Shown here piece by piece: positions 34,472 through 45,079 of a stretch of 64,000 nucleotides of DNA (its first letter is position 1; each line of letters opens with the position of its first letter). The notes beneath the pieces are model-generated. The model worked only from the letters and a program-made list of their open reading frames with translations. It was not told where the DNA came from and made no database searches. The DNA lies in assembly GCF_000003815.2 (NCBI RefSeq), contig NC_049981.1, forward strand, positions 499,602 to 563,601, given 5' to 3'. The translations under genes and the position numbers were made by a program. This DNA comes from Branchiostoma floridae. Lineage: Eukaryota; Chordata; Leptocardii; Amphioxiformes; Branchiostomatidae.

Positions 34472-36798
34472 CTGTGGATGGAAAACAATCATTGTATGAG
34501 ATAAAATCTATGACTAACTGTTATTAGCAACTATGCCACAACTTTTGAGTCAGAAGGTTGCTTAGAACTTGCTGTAAATGTTTTGTATAGAATGCATCTC
34601 TGACTTTTCACTTACATTGTACCTACACATGTATACCACACACAGTATTCATATTAGTTCAGAAAAGTGTCAAACATCAGTTGCAAGCTACAAATTTACC
34701 TTCAGCCAACCTTTAGCTTAAGTACACTTTCTCAGTCAATTCTGACCTAGAAAGAGTACAAATGTACTCCAGTTTAAGAGGCTGACACATATAGAATATA
34801 CTCAGTTAAACTTGTGATTTTTTTGTATAATATGTGAGCTGAAAAACAGAATAAAGATGTCAGAAAGAAAACCTCATGTTTGTCCCAATGGCAGCCATAT
34901 CTGTTACCATGAAAACCATGTCTATCACCATGACAACCCACCTGAGTGACAGGGTGATGCCTCTCCACCATGACAGAGCTCATGGGCGGGGCCAGTCCCA
35001 TGGCAACGCTGCCCGGACCCTTCCCAGCCTGCCCCAGCCGCGGCCCCTCCTGCTTTGCTGTGACCTTGGCTGTGATTGTCCTTGACCCTGGTTTCTGGGT
35101 TGCAGATGACCTTGAGCTAGGAATCTAAGAATTGAACACAGCAATTGAATTTGAAACTTTGAATCTGACTATTTTCTTTACAGAATTAACAGCATTCAAA
35201 ATTATGACACAAAGAATTTACATCTACAGCTGTAGTCTCCTTTACAAACTTTAAGATATGTCATCAAAGTATGATTTTTCAGATGGTCATAACATTAAAG
35301 TACATTCAACATAGTTGACATATACATATAACACTTACAGGTAAGTGGATTCTACAGATCTTAGAAACTGCGATTTTTTTCAGCTTGCAGAATCATTCGA
35401 TGACAAATAAGTTCCCGATGACAAATACGTTCTGGGATAAGTAATGCAATGTACAATGAATAAATTATATTCTCACAAGAACTGCTTTCCTCATACTTTT
35501 TAGGGGAATTTTACTCGCAAAACGTAACGTCACTGCGTTCATCCATATCCCCCCTATAATGAAATATGTTCATGTGGTTCAAAGGAGTCTATTGTATAGC
35601 AAATCTTCCCACTCACAGTTTTTGTTGCAGGTCTGGCAGTGCTGAAGCTGACAGAGGGTTTGGGTGGGGGGTGCTGGCTGGTGACCACCCGGGGTGGGGG
35701 AGCCTGGGGGGGTCCTGACTGGTACACCTCCTCATGGGGGACAACTGATCCCCCCTCCTCATCCTGAGGGTCTGCTGGTCTACCCCCTGGTAGAGAAATT
35801 CAGGACACCCTATGATCACATTCTTACCATGCCAATTCTGCATGAGGTCAAGTAATAATATCGTATACATCAAACTAAACTATAATATAAAGCAATAATG
35901 CTGCATGTGATACACGTGACTGTATTGTCCTGTTGCAAAAAGATTTTCAATAAAATCTAATCAGTTTGATAATATATTAATATCATAAAGTACAAGAAGT
36001 GAAATACAAAAAAAAGTAAAAAGATTCTTCTACTAAAAGTAGAATTACGATGTGAAAATAAATTCAAATTATCATCATTATTTCATGGCCTTTCATAAAG
36101 GTTCACATGAAAGGGAAGCCATTATATAGTACCAGATGGTTACAACAAAATGTTACCCTCTTTATTCATTGGCTAGAAATAAAGGATTTATTGGACATAT
36201 TATTAATTGGACAAAAGAAAGGATTTATTCATAATTTTTGCAATCATTCTGTTCCAAAACTATGGAGTCTGCATAACTCTTCAGGATGCTATGACTTTGA
36301 GATCTCTATACAATAAATGGAAGGGCTGGTACTAGTAAGGACCAGATTTCATCAGGCTACAAACCATGCTTGTCAAAGACTCAAACCCTGGGTATCATGC
36401 AATTAGAATACTTTTGACAATTATTAGTATTTCACAGTATTGCACAATTTTACACAGAGGGAACACAAGTTTTCAAATTCACTTGGCCCAAGCCTACTGG
36501 GCAAGTTCATTTCCACCATTTTTTCACTGGTCAAAAACGTATATTAAACATCTTTCTCCCTGTAGCAAATGCAAGATCTCTTTTTCTACATTTTTTTCAG
36601 GAAAACATTGAGCATGAACTGAAGATTAAAACCTGTTTCACACCCACCCTGCTCCCCTTGGTGGAACATGGACATGGCCTCCAGGTTGAGCGCACACACC
36701 CCGCGCATGAACGCTTTCTTCATCGTCTCCTCGTACTGGTCACGTTCACCGTGCAGACGGGTCACCTCGCTACGCGCCGCCTCAAGAGCTTCGTTTAA
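34304..36798 (-). CDS. POC5: POC5 centriolar protein, C-terminal exons
   Basis: POC5 is a centrin-binding protein of the centriole lumen needed for centriole elongation. Four exons on the - strand join in phase: 36648-36798, 35617-35786, 34942-35094 and 34304-34471. The first reads LNEALEAARSEVTRLHGERD, then QYEETMKKAFMRGVCALNLE and AMSMFHQGEQ, a coiled coil ending in the distinctive RGVCALNLEAM block of POC5. A Pro/Ser-rich linker follows, then MSSVMVERHHPVTQ joined to QTIGHATASRYPR and a tail ending VHSVKVVQ and TAG. All borders are GT/AG. About 180 residues are covered, where the whole protein is normally some 500-600. Centrin-binding repeats and upstream exons were not found in 36800-41100. 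Confidence 0.7.
34942..35094 (-). CDS. POC5: POC5 penultimate exon
   Basis: A 51-codon exon in phase 0 on both sides. It begins KPGSRTITAKVTAKQEGPRL after acceptor CTGCAACCCAG and ends MSSVMVERHHPVTQ before donor GTGGGT. The basic, Gly/Pro-rich first half is low complexity. VMVERHHPVTQ is the conserved part. Confidence 0.65.
35617..35786 (-). CDS. POC5: POC5 proline-rich linker exon
   Basis: Reads GRPADPQDEEGGSVVPHEEV, then YQSGPPQAPPPRVVTSQHPP and PKPSVSFSTARPATKT, with donor GTGAGT. It looks like a disordered linker between the coiled coil and the C-terminal patch. The phase (2 in, 0 out) fits both neighbours. Confidence 0.6.
36648..36798 (-). CDS. POC5: POC5 coiled-coil exon (RGVCALNLEAM)
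   Basis: After acceptor TTCACCCCAG the exon starts LNEALEAARSEVTRLHGERD and carries KKAFMRGVCALNLEAMSMFH. Codon third positions are mostly G or C (GAGGCGGCGCGTAGC), unlike the AT-rich surroundings, which supports coding selection. The donor is GTGGGT. Confidence 0.75.
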
Positions 36799-36799
36799 C

Positions 36800-37500
36800 T
36801 GGGGTGAAGCAATATGAAACTGTTACAATGATATCATGTTTAATGAAAGACATAACTTTAGGCTGAGTTTCTAACTGATGTCTAATCCTTCACTGATTCC
36901 TAAAAGTTCATTTCTACATGATAGCTATTTGATACTAAAATTAGGATTCAACTTATTAAGTACAGGCAGGTACAAATGTACAATTTTTNATGGTTAATTA
37001 TTACTACATGTAAAATCATAATTGATACCAGCTCTACTACTAGTAGTAGTACTAGTAGTAGTGCTATTACAAAATGTACTTACTAAACAAAGGAAATACA
37101 AGGCTTAAAGGCGTAATACAAACACAAGGCTTAAAAATAAACTAACACTAGTCATTTTATATCAGTAAAAACAGAAGGTATCTGGAAAATCAACCAAATT
37201 TGATGCTCTAGTTTCAAGTGAGATATCAGTGCGTAGCTCTTGGCGTACTGAGTATAGTGATATAAAAATAATTATTCTACAACGTTCACAACGTAAGATA
37301 TCATTGATGGAAAATGCAAGCTGGCCGCGGTCTTTTTGGAGCGTCCCGATTATCTTTTAGGTTTCCCCGCGGAGCAAGATTGGGATACCGAACAGTAAAT
37401 TTCTTATCCCTTCGGGTCTAAACTCTCAACCCTAGGGATGACGATGTCAAAAAACATGCTTTCCCGCGGGAAAATTGCATCCCCGGGGATAGAAATGCCA
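36800..37500. other. Probable POC5 intron, nothing else supported
   Basis: It holds one ambiguous base (N) at 36989, a CTA/TAG palindromic microsatellite near 37030-37062, and a CCGCGG-containing patch at 37325-37500 (CCCCGCGGAGCAAGATTGGG and TTCCCGCGGGAAAATTGCAT). The last contains the palindrome TTCCCGCGGGAA. Confidence 0.5.
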
Positions 37501-37507
37501 GGTAAAA

Positions 37508-37806
37508 GTCTCCCTCACACCTCTCTGAGTGGTGTAAGGGAAGGCGTGAAGGCGTGAATTGTCATGATATGGACCGTTCGGGTCATGATATGGACCGTTC
37601 GGGTCCATGATTATCATGAACCGACGGTTTCACAGTCAGAAAGGATTTGATGATTAAAACTTATAAGGCACACTTCAATCCCCTCAGACTGTTGACTGTA
37701 AAACAGTCATTGCTTCTGGGTTAGTATTCTGAAAATGGTCACCTCTTCTCATCCTGAAGCAGCTTGAAATAGTTAAATATTAAAAATATGTCCAATAGTC
37801 AATGGT
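37508..37806 (+). repeat. 290-bp direct repeat, copy 1
   Basis: Nearly the same sequence occurs at 39219-39510. Shared text includes GTCTCCCTCACACCTCTCTG, ATGATATGGACCGTTCGGGT (itself doubled in tandem), CCGACGGTTTCACAGTCAGA and GACTGTTGACTGTAAAACAG (a small hairpin). The end CCAATAGTCAATGGTG is also shared. Confidence 0.8.
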
Positions 37807-37939
37807 GTATCTTCGTCAGCAGACAGCCTAATGGTATCTTTCTCACAAACTCAACATTATCCAGATTTTATACACTCAGCTACTTTGCTGTGAACTGTTT
37901 GTGTTCCAAAATCATCAAGCAAATTATAAGGTGTGAATG

Positions 37940-38100
37940 GACTTTTGTTTTCTACAAGAGTACTTACAGTTACACAACAGTGGTCTAGTCTTCTGCTCTG
38001 TTTTTATTGTAAGGGCCCGGCTTTTAAAATGCATGGTGAACATTATAATTGACTTTGACTTTGACTAATTAAAACTTTGACTTTGACTTTGACTAACACA
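37940..38100 (+). mobile_element. LINE-like 3' tail ending in (TTTGAC)n
   Basis: GTCTTCTGCTCTGTTTTTAT, then TGTAAGGGCCCGGCTTTTAA, ends in GACTTTGACTTTGACTAA and a second TTTGACTTTGACTTTGAC block. Short hexamer tails like this are typical of CR1-like and related non-LTR elements. No coding part was recognised. Confidence 0.4.
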
Positions 38101-38679
38101 TAATTACCATTATGGAGAATAAATACTCTGTATAGACTATAAGGTTCCTGTGCCAGTGCACTCAAATAATCACCATCTGTCAATTATCTATTTAGTGTGA
38201 GGGGACCTTTGTTGTCTGTTGTGTTTCACCTTATGAATACAAATGAGAATTGTTAATTTACTATCTATCTATTACACAGCTGACTGTCACCAATGAGGTG
38301 TTTTTTAACCTCCTTGCTGTCACTGAGCACAACAGTGAGAAATCTTTTTGTGCATTCTAACAATTTCTACCCTACATATAAACTAATGTCTTATTTCTGT
38401 CTGCCATCACAACACCAAACAAGGAGCTTTGGTTGGGGGTCAAAAAAGAAAACCTGACAAGATAGAAAGCCACATAAAAACACATTTAAAAAGATAATTC
38501 AAAACAAGTTCAAGCCTAAGCTAAGGACTAAAAGAGAATTAGCATTGGATTCTAAAGTAAAAACTTTTTAAACTTAAGTTCGTTTTGGCAAGGACTACAT
38601 ATAAGATTATATAACGTCCTTAGTTCCGGTAAGCCAGAATGATTTGTGATGTGTTAGAATGTTCAATGCTCCAATTGAG

Positions 38680-38790
38680 ATTCTAGCTGGCTTGTTCCAA
38701 GTGAATGTCAGACACTTCGGCACATGGACACTTCGGCCCCCTGCCAATCAGGACATTTCGGCCCTAAGCCGAGGACACTTTGGACTCAGG
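38680..38790. repeat. Short direct repeats GGACACTTCGGC
   Basis: GACACTTCGGCACATGGACA, then CTTCGGCC, and later GGACATTTCGGCCC and GGACACTTTGGACTC: four imperfect copies of a 12-base word. The function is unknown and may be no more than a local duplication. The rest of 38100-39200 shows no gene. Confidence 0.5.
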
Positions 38791-39218
38791 TTATCTAACA
38801 CGTAGTTTGGTGTGTCTGTGTGTCTATTTATATTTTTGTTGAAGAGAGCACTTAATTTCATGTGAACTACTACTACTAACTACTACTACTGCCAGTCAGA
38901 TTTGCGAATTGTCATTATGAACACAAAAGTCTGAGGCATGAATCCGGGTCATAGTTGGTGGCATCACGGGGAATTGGAATTCGGAAGTTTTTAGCTTTCA
39001 ATCGGGTATTAATGCCATGAACTTGAAGGAGAGATCACATTAAACCCATACAATAGTTTGGAGTAGTGAATCATGATGTAAAGTGGTATTCTCACTGAAT
39101 CTTTTCTAAAATCTTGACCTTTTTCTTTAAAGTGGACTTTTTTCTTTAAAGTGCACTTCAAGTCCAGAGTATTGTTGAAAAACTTGTCAAAAAGGTTGAA
39201 AAGGTTGGACCTCTGCAG

Positions 39219-39510
39219 GTCTCCCTCACACATCTCTAAGAGGTGTGAGGAAAGGCGTGAAAAGCGTGAATTAATTTGTCATGATATGGACCGTTCGGGT
39301 CATGATATGGGCCATTCGGGTTTATATAATGAACCGACGGTTTCACAGTCAGAAAGGATTTGGATTATAAGGCACACTTCAATCCCCTCAGACTGTTGAC
39401 TGTAAAACAGTCATTGCTTCTGGGGTAGTATTCTGAAAATGGTCACCTCTTCTCATCCTGAAGCAGCTTGAATATCAAAAATAATTTTGTCCAATAGTCA
39501 ATGGTGAGGG
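39219..39510 (+). repeat. 290-bp direct repeat, copy 2
   Basis: Same family as 37508-37806, in the same orientation and about 1710 bases away. It differs by small indels, such as the loss of part of the doubled CCGTTCGGGT word and of TGATTAAAACT. Termini of a transposon were not recognised. Confidence 0.8.
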
Positions 39511-39902
39511 GTCAATGGTGAGCATTGTTGAAATACTTGCTTTTGTCAAAAAGATTGAAAGAGGGACCTCCTTCTGTGTAAGAAAGGAGTAGACACAGAA
39601 AGAAATACTTCAAGCTATATATTAAAGCCTTTGGAAAGTTTGTAATTGGGTGGAGACATTAGCACAGAAGCTAGCTTTGTTCCATTTACAAGAATGGGGG
39701 ATAATGTTATGTCTGGAAAAATTGACTCCTCCAGACATTTGTTTGACATGTAGAAGCAAAATATTTTCTACATAACAGTAGTGTGTCAAGTCACATAGGT
39801 AATCACATTGGTAAGGTTTTAGGTGTGGATATGGATCATTTAAAAATGTATCTGAATAGTTGAATCTGAATATAACCTGTTGTAAAAATGGGATAGTCCA
39901 CA

Positions 39903-40111
39903 TTGTTCAAGGCAATTCACACCTTTCTTCCAACTTCCGCTTGGGGACCAGTGTTTTATACTGGTCATTCATTGAGTTGCCACGACTCAGGGAAGACAAC
40001 AGCTGTTTTTTTTCTTGGTTACTCAAGTCGACAATTTTGTGGCTATCAAAAGAGAGGGTCTACCATTGGCAACTGTGCATCTGAGTTACGTGAAGTGAGT
40101 GGACCAACTGC
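39903..40111 (+). CDS. Possible exon, unrecognised
   Basis: A + strand frame reads FLPTSAWGPVFYTGHSLSCH, then DSGKTTAVFFLGYSSRQFCG and YQKRGSTIGNCASELREVSG, ending PTAG at a good donor (GTAAGT at 40112). No acceptor or family match was secured. A short frame at 39660-39770 ending in TCRSKIFST and a stop may be related. It could equally be a retroelement scrap. Confidence 0.2.
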
Positions 40112-41129
40112 TGGTAAGTTTAATTTTACTTCTTGCCTAATCTTACAATGATATTATATAATAGTATGTGAGTCTTTGTTTTCAGTTTACATGACAACTG
40201 TTTTGGCCTTGTCATTTGAGTTTCATATGACTAAGTGACTCCATACAGCCACATGGATTCAAGCTGGATCATAAATAACATATAATGTAGCATCACAGTA
40301 GGGCTAAGCTAGTGAACCATATCATTATTTCTACAAATTACAATTACAATTGTCATTCATCAGTTATTTTGCTCCAAAGTTTATTTCAGTATGCTGTGAA
40401 AGCTATTTTTCTAAAACTACTTACTAATAGTTGGAAAGTATTTTACCAAACACTGAAACAGTAACTTCGACAGGCACAAAGCACAAAGTCACCTGTAATT
40501 TGCTTTCAAATTGGTCAAATTGAGACTCAATTTATACGTAGGGCCACGTCTTTTCTTCTCAGATTTCTCAGATGGAGTTTTTTTTCATTGCATTATCTTT
40601 ACCTAGTCCCATTCTATTCCATGTATACTAGTGTTTCCAGTGAATGAATGTTAAATAATTACACTGCTATGCCTAATGTTTTGTCATGCTAATGCTAAAG
40701 ACATGCAAATTTTGAAACAGTGGTTTGAAGTCAGAAGAGTGTTTGAAAGTTCCTTTGTGTTAACAGTGCTTAAAAAAACTGAATATGAATATGAATTCAA
40801 AGGATACCTCACAGGGTCTTTTCAAAATTAGCACTATGATTCACACCTCTGCTTCCTAATTTTTTGTAAGGCAGACATAGAAATCCATATGGTATGTACA
40901 GATATGATGATGATCTGCAGAGCACTTGACCTAAAATGATTCAAGGGGATACAAACTATAGGTTTTAGTGACTTTTGATTCCAGCAAGGAGGTTTTATTC
41001 AACAACGGATTCAGATGCAACTTGAGACATTATTATTGTCTCAAGTTGACACGATTTTTAGATCTGGGTACTATTTGTACATAATATGATATTATGTACT
41101 CCTAAACCCTACTCAAGACTGGCTTCCCT

Positions 41130-42208
41130 GGCTGGAAATCCAGCGCCTTACCCTAGGCATCCTCTGGCTGGATTTCCAGCGGCTTCCATTTGACTGCTAC
41201 TCTGGCTGGAAATCCAGCGGCCTAGAGCAAGAATGCCTCTTTGGCTGGAATTCCAGCGGTCCCGAACAAGACTGCCTCCCTGGCTGGAAATCCAGCGGCA
41301 CTGTTGAATACTGCCACCCTGGCTGGATTTCCAGCGACCCTGTTCAACACTGCCAGCCTCGCTGGAAATCCAGCGGCACTGTTCAACACTGCCTCCCTCG
41401 CTGGATTTCCAGCGGCACTGTTCAACACTGCCTCCCTCGCTGGATTTCCAGCAGCTCTGTTTAACACTGCCTCCCTCGCTGGAAATCCAGCGGCCCTGTT
41501 CAACACTGCCTCCCTCGCTGGATTTCCAGTGACGCTGTTCAATACTGCCTCCCTCGCTGGAAATCCAGCGGCCCTGTTCAACACTGCCTCCCTCGCTGGA
41601 TTTCCAGCGGCACTGTTCAACACTGCCTCCCTCGCTGGATTTCCAGCAGCTCTGTTTAACACTGCCTCCCTCGCTGGAAATCCAGCGGCCCTGTTCAACA
41701 CTGCCTCCCTCGCTGGATTTCCAGCAGCTCTGTTTAACACTGCCTCCCTCGCTGGAAATCCAGCGGCCCTGTTCAACACTGCCTCCCTCGCTGGATTTCC
41801 AGCGGCACTGTTCAACACTGCCAGCCTGGCTGGAAATCCAGCGGCCCTGTTCAACACTGCCTCCCTGGCTGGATTTCCAGCGGCCCTGTTCAACACTGCC
41901 TCCTTGGCTGGATTTTCAGCGATACTGTTCAAAACTGCCTCCCTCGCTGGAAATCCAGCGGCTCTGTTCATCACTGCCTCCCTCAATGGATTTTTAGCGA
42001 CACTGTACAATACTGCCTCCCTGGCTGGATTTCCAGCGGCTCTGTTCAACACTGCCACCCTCGCTGGAAATCCAGCGGCTCTGTTCAACATTGCCACCCT
42101 CGCTGGAAATCCAGCGGCACTGTTCAACACTGCCTCCCTTGCTGGATTTCCAGCGGCCCTGTTCAACACTGCCACCCTGGCTGGAAATCCAGCGGCACTG
42201 TTCAACAC
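41130..42208. repeat. Palindromic 39-bp minisatellite, open on both strands
   Basis: Twenty-four units of exactly 39 bases run from 41281 to about 42208, and four irregular units precede them (cores at 41130, 41166, 41203 and 41242). Each unit holds a 16-base palindrome, CGCTGGAAATCCAGCG or CGCTGGATTTCCAGCG, plus a spacer like GCCCTGTTCAACACTGCCTC. Thirteen cores read GGAAATCC, fourteen GGATTTCC and one GGAATTCC. The two core forms are reverse complements. Because 39 is divisible by three and no stop arises, a 344-codon frame (+, 41241-42275, SLAGNPAALFNTA repeats) and a 328-codon frame (-, 42208-41222, REAVLNRAAGFPA repeats) are both open. A donor-like CAGGTATAC follows at 42218. Confidence 0.9.
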
Positions 42209-42275
42209 TGCTTCAAAACAGGTATACTCCTTACCTAGTGCTTTATTCCGTACCTTATATATACATGATGGCTGA
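41241..42275 (+). CDS. Repeat frame of 344 codons, coding status doubtful
   Basis: Reads 13-residue units SLAGFPAALFNTA or SLAGNPAALFNTA. Differences between units fall partly at third positions in this frame (GCA/GCC/GCT after GCG), whereas on the - strand the same changes alter residues (R/S). That slightly favours the + strand if anything is translated. There is no signal peptide, promoter or flanking exon I can show. It may be no more than a by-product of the minisatellite. Confidence 0.25.
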   Translation: MAGIPAVPNKTASLAGNPAALLNTATLAGFPATLFNTASLAGNPAALFNTASLAGFPAALFNTASLAGFPAALFNTASLAGNPAALFNTASLAGFPVTLFNTASLAGNPAALFNTASLAGFPAALFNTASLAGFPAALFNTASLAGNPAALFNTASLAGFPAALFNTASLAGNPAALFNTASLAGFPAALFNTASLAGNPAALFNTASLAGFPAALFNTASLAGFSAILFKTASLAGNPAALFITASLNGFLATLYNTASLAGFPAALFNTATLAGNPAALFNIATLAGNPAALFNTASLAGFPAALFNTATLAGNPAALFNTASKQVYSLPSALFRTLYIHDG

Positions 42276-42299
42276 ATTTTGACGATAGCTGAATTTATT

Positions 42300-43200
42300 C
42301 TAATAAAGTACTTTTATAATAGAAATATATTTGTATATGTGTCAACAGTAAATGTCAACAGTAAGTACGCAAGACCGTCTTAGACATCCCTCATCTGTCG
42401 GTCACAGAACGTCCTGCAATCTTCTGCAGAAGGCGTAAAAGGTTCTGAACATCCCGCAATCATCCTCAGAACTTGTGAAAAGTTATGCAAGATGCCAAAA
42501 GCCTTCCGCAGAGATCCACAAATTCCTACCATTTCACATTCACAATAAACAGCTCACAAAACTACAATCTATGATGATACTCATTGGTAGCTGAGTGTAC
42601 GATTGTTACGTAGTATGAAAAGCTAAACTTGAATAAAATAATCCGGGGTTATAAAACTATGTCGGCATTTTTTCCAAGTCATTCCGGAACACGTAATATG
42701 GCAAAATGTTCAAGAACACCGGCATCTGTCAGTGGCTGCATGTGTAAATAAACATCCTATCAGCAGCACAACTTTTCGATAGCACAGGTACAGACTGCAA
42801 TTTGATTTGGCCAAAGTTACGGGAAAAAATAGAAAGAACAACATTTGCCCTAGAGCAAAGACAGCATATTTTGATCCATGGTCATCCCCATTCGCAAATG
42901 TACTGTTCTATATTAATCTTTAGCATAAATTGTTTTATGTCATACCTGTGACGCGAAAACGTTTGATACGGGTGTTCCGGACCAGGCCGTAACTTCCGTA
43001 CCGCACAGGTTCGAAAGGCATTTCACACGGGCTCCATTCGAAAAAATCGAACCATTTCGAACGGGCTGAATACGACACAGTTGGCAATTCGAATACCTGA
43101 TTCGGACGTTGGAACATTGCTGTAGCAACACTTTTTGTTCGAGGGCACCAAATTTGTTCAACTTCTGGCGCATTTCGCATCAAAACATGGGTTTTCTCAG
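42300..43200. other. Stretch without supported gene
   Basis: Only short frames occur. Near 42360-42530 the words GTCTTAGACATCCC, AACATCCCGCAATC and similar recur irregularly. Frames at 42935-43246 (-) are open but unlike known families. Confidence 0.4.
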
Positions 43201-43219
43201 GTGGGTATGACATAAATAA

Positions 43220-43361
43220 AATACAACACGGTGTATTCCGCATCACCCTAGGGCCTCGGTCTCAGCCCTCCCGCAGGTCGGATCACCCTCCGGCCTTCGG
43301 GTGATCCGACCCGCGGTCGAACTGGTACCTCGGGTGATACGGAATACACCGTGTTGTATTC
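43220..43361. mobile_element. Nested-hairpin element (140 bp)
   Basis: Outer arms AATACAACACGGTGTATTCC on the left and GGAATACACCGTGTTGTATT on the right are perfect complements, and continue inward as GCATCACCC and GGGTGATAC. In the middle a second hairpin, GGTCGGATCACCC paired with GGGTGATCCGACC, closes on TCCGGCCTTC. A TA on each side of CAACACGG...CCGTGTTG may be the target duplication. It looks like a very short MITE. Confidence 0.75.
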
Positions 43362-43499
43362 TATATTTATCCAACAACATCATCCCACTCCAACATTTAA
43401 ACTGGATGTTTAAAAGTTGCCCCTCAATACAAGAATGTACTCTTCCAGAACACCCCCATCTATGTAAAATGGACTGGTCATGTGACCCATTTCCCATTT

Positions 43500-44230
43500 C
43501 TAGTTCAAAGCTACCCTTATACCAAATGATAGATCAGTTGACTATTTCATGACAAAGGAAGCAAAAATATACATTTTTGTACCAAAATCGCAAAAAAATA
43601 TGAAATCTAACTATTTTTGAAGTGATGTAAATGTGAGGTATAAGTGTAAATGGAGTCCTGTGGGCACATACGTTATGTATGCATCCTCATACCAAATCTC
43701 AGGTCCTTTGGTTTTCATACAAATGCATTGGAGGCAAACCTATAAATTTTTTGGCTAAAATGACAAAAAATCCAAAATTTCAACAGTTTCATGAAAGGTG
43801 TGCCCAAAGTGAAAATGACGTGCTGTGGGCACATGTGCCACACCCCTTCATATCAAATTATTTCAGGTCATTTGGCTTTAATACAAGGGCATGGGAGCCA
43901 AAAATATAAATTTTTTTGTCACAAAATGGCCTCAAATTCAAACCCCAACTCATTTTTGAAGTGATGTGTACAAAAAGTGTCGATGGCGTCCTATGGGCAT
44001 ATGTCCAATGCAAATTGCAGGTCATTAGGTTGTAATACAAGAACACGGGCCCAAAATATACATTTTTGGTTTGAAAATGACCCCCCAAAAATAAATAAAG
44101 TAACGTTTAAAGCCTCTATTAAAAAGTGAAAAAACGCCTAGGGGTATTTACTATCTCTATAAACTCCACGCCAAATAAATTTCAGTTCATTTGGCCTCAA
44201 AATATTTGAAAATTTGGCAGGTGATGAAGA
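43500..44230. repeat. Diverged tandem repeat, 150-175 bp unit
   Basis: The marker 'CCAAAAATATA-ATTTTT' lies near 43567, 43741, 43905 and 44057 (spacing 174, 164 and 152). Each copy is preceded by 'CAAAT-CAGGTCATTTGG-TTTAATACAA' and 'TGTGGGCACAT'. At least four copies, probably five, are present with strong divergence. Confidence 0.6.
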
Positions 44231-44235
44231 AACAT

Positions 44236-44285
44236 GACAAAACACAATATAATTTAATCCAAAACACAATATAATTTAATCCATG
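44236..44285. repeat. Direct repeat of 20 bases
   Basis: AAACACAATATAATTTAATC occurs twice in a row, about 22 bases apart. A similar doubling, GAACAGTCTGGGAC, follows near 44336 and 44362. Confidence 0.8.
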
Positions 44286-45079
44286 TGTGGATTGAAATAT
44301 AATTAGAGCGTTGTGAGAAAAAAAGTAGATTCAAGAACAGTCTGGGACCGAACTATCTGGGAACAGTCTGGGACTGAACTGGCGATTTGATACACGCAAA
44401 CGGCAGCATCGAGGCCACACTTAACTTTCTCACGGTGAGTGGTCTTGATTGACAGATCGCGAATTTTTGAAAATCTTACCGCTACCTCTGGGCAGTCTTA
44501 AGTTTCGAGGGACGTAAATCCAATCATTTCAGCATTTTAGCGAATAGAAATACTGCCAGCAAACAATTTTATATTCGTCGCCAATAAACGAGGTTCTTTC
44601 ATTTGTCTTTGAAGAATACCGAAACATTTATTGCAAGGGCATCTTATTGTGCTAAAGAAATAAACGACTCGCGCTTCCAAATCTGAAATCGGTAAGACGC
44701 GTGATTTGTGGAACCGAGGCAAATCTAAGCTGGACTAGCTTATGTACAAATTATATATGTTTTTGTCCACCAGCCGCCGCTTCCGTGGTCACGACAAGCT
44801 AGCGCAAGCGGTACAAAAAATATTGTAACAAACAAAAGTGTTGTCTGACTTATTCAACAAGTTTTCTCCGGTGGAACGCAGGAGGCCCGTTACAGGTCAG
44901 TCAGAAAACTTTTGTATTTCAACAACAAAGAACAACTAGACAACTAGTACTTGGAGAAACTAGTATGTCGGTCCGCCGTTTGATGCAAAATTTCAGAAAC
45001 GCCGACAAGAGCATAATATACGTCTTTCGGGTTATTTTACGCCCGGCGTTACAGCTAACGTAATCCAAATGTTTTCTAA

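Noticed and set aside
41130-42208. CRISPR array, because of regular palindromic repeats
   Set aside because: Spacers are repeated, not unique; the unit is 39 bases including the spacer; the host is a eukaryote. It is a minisatellite.
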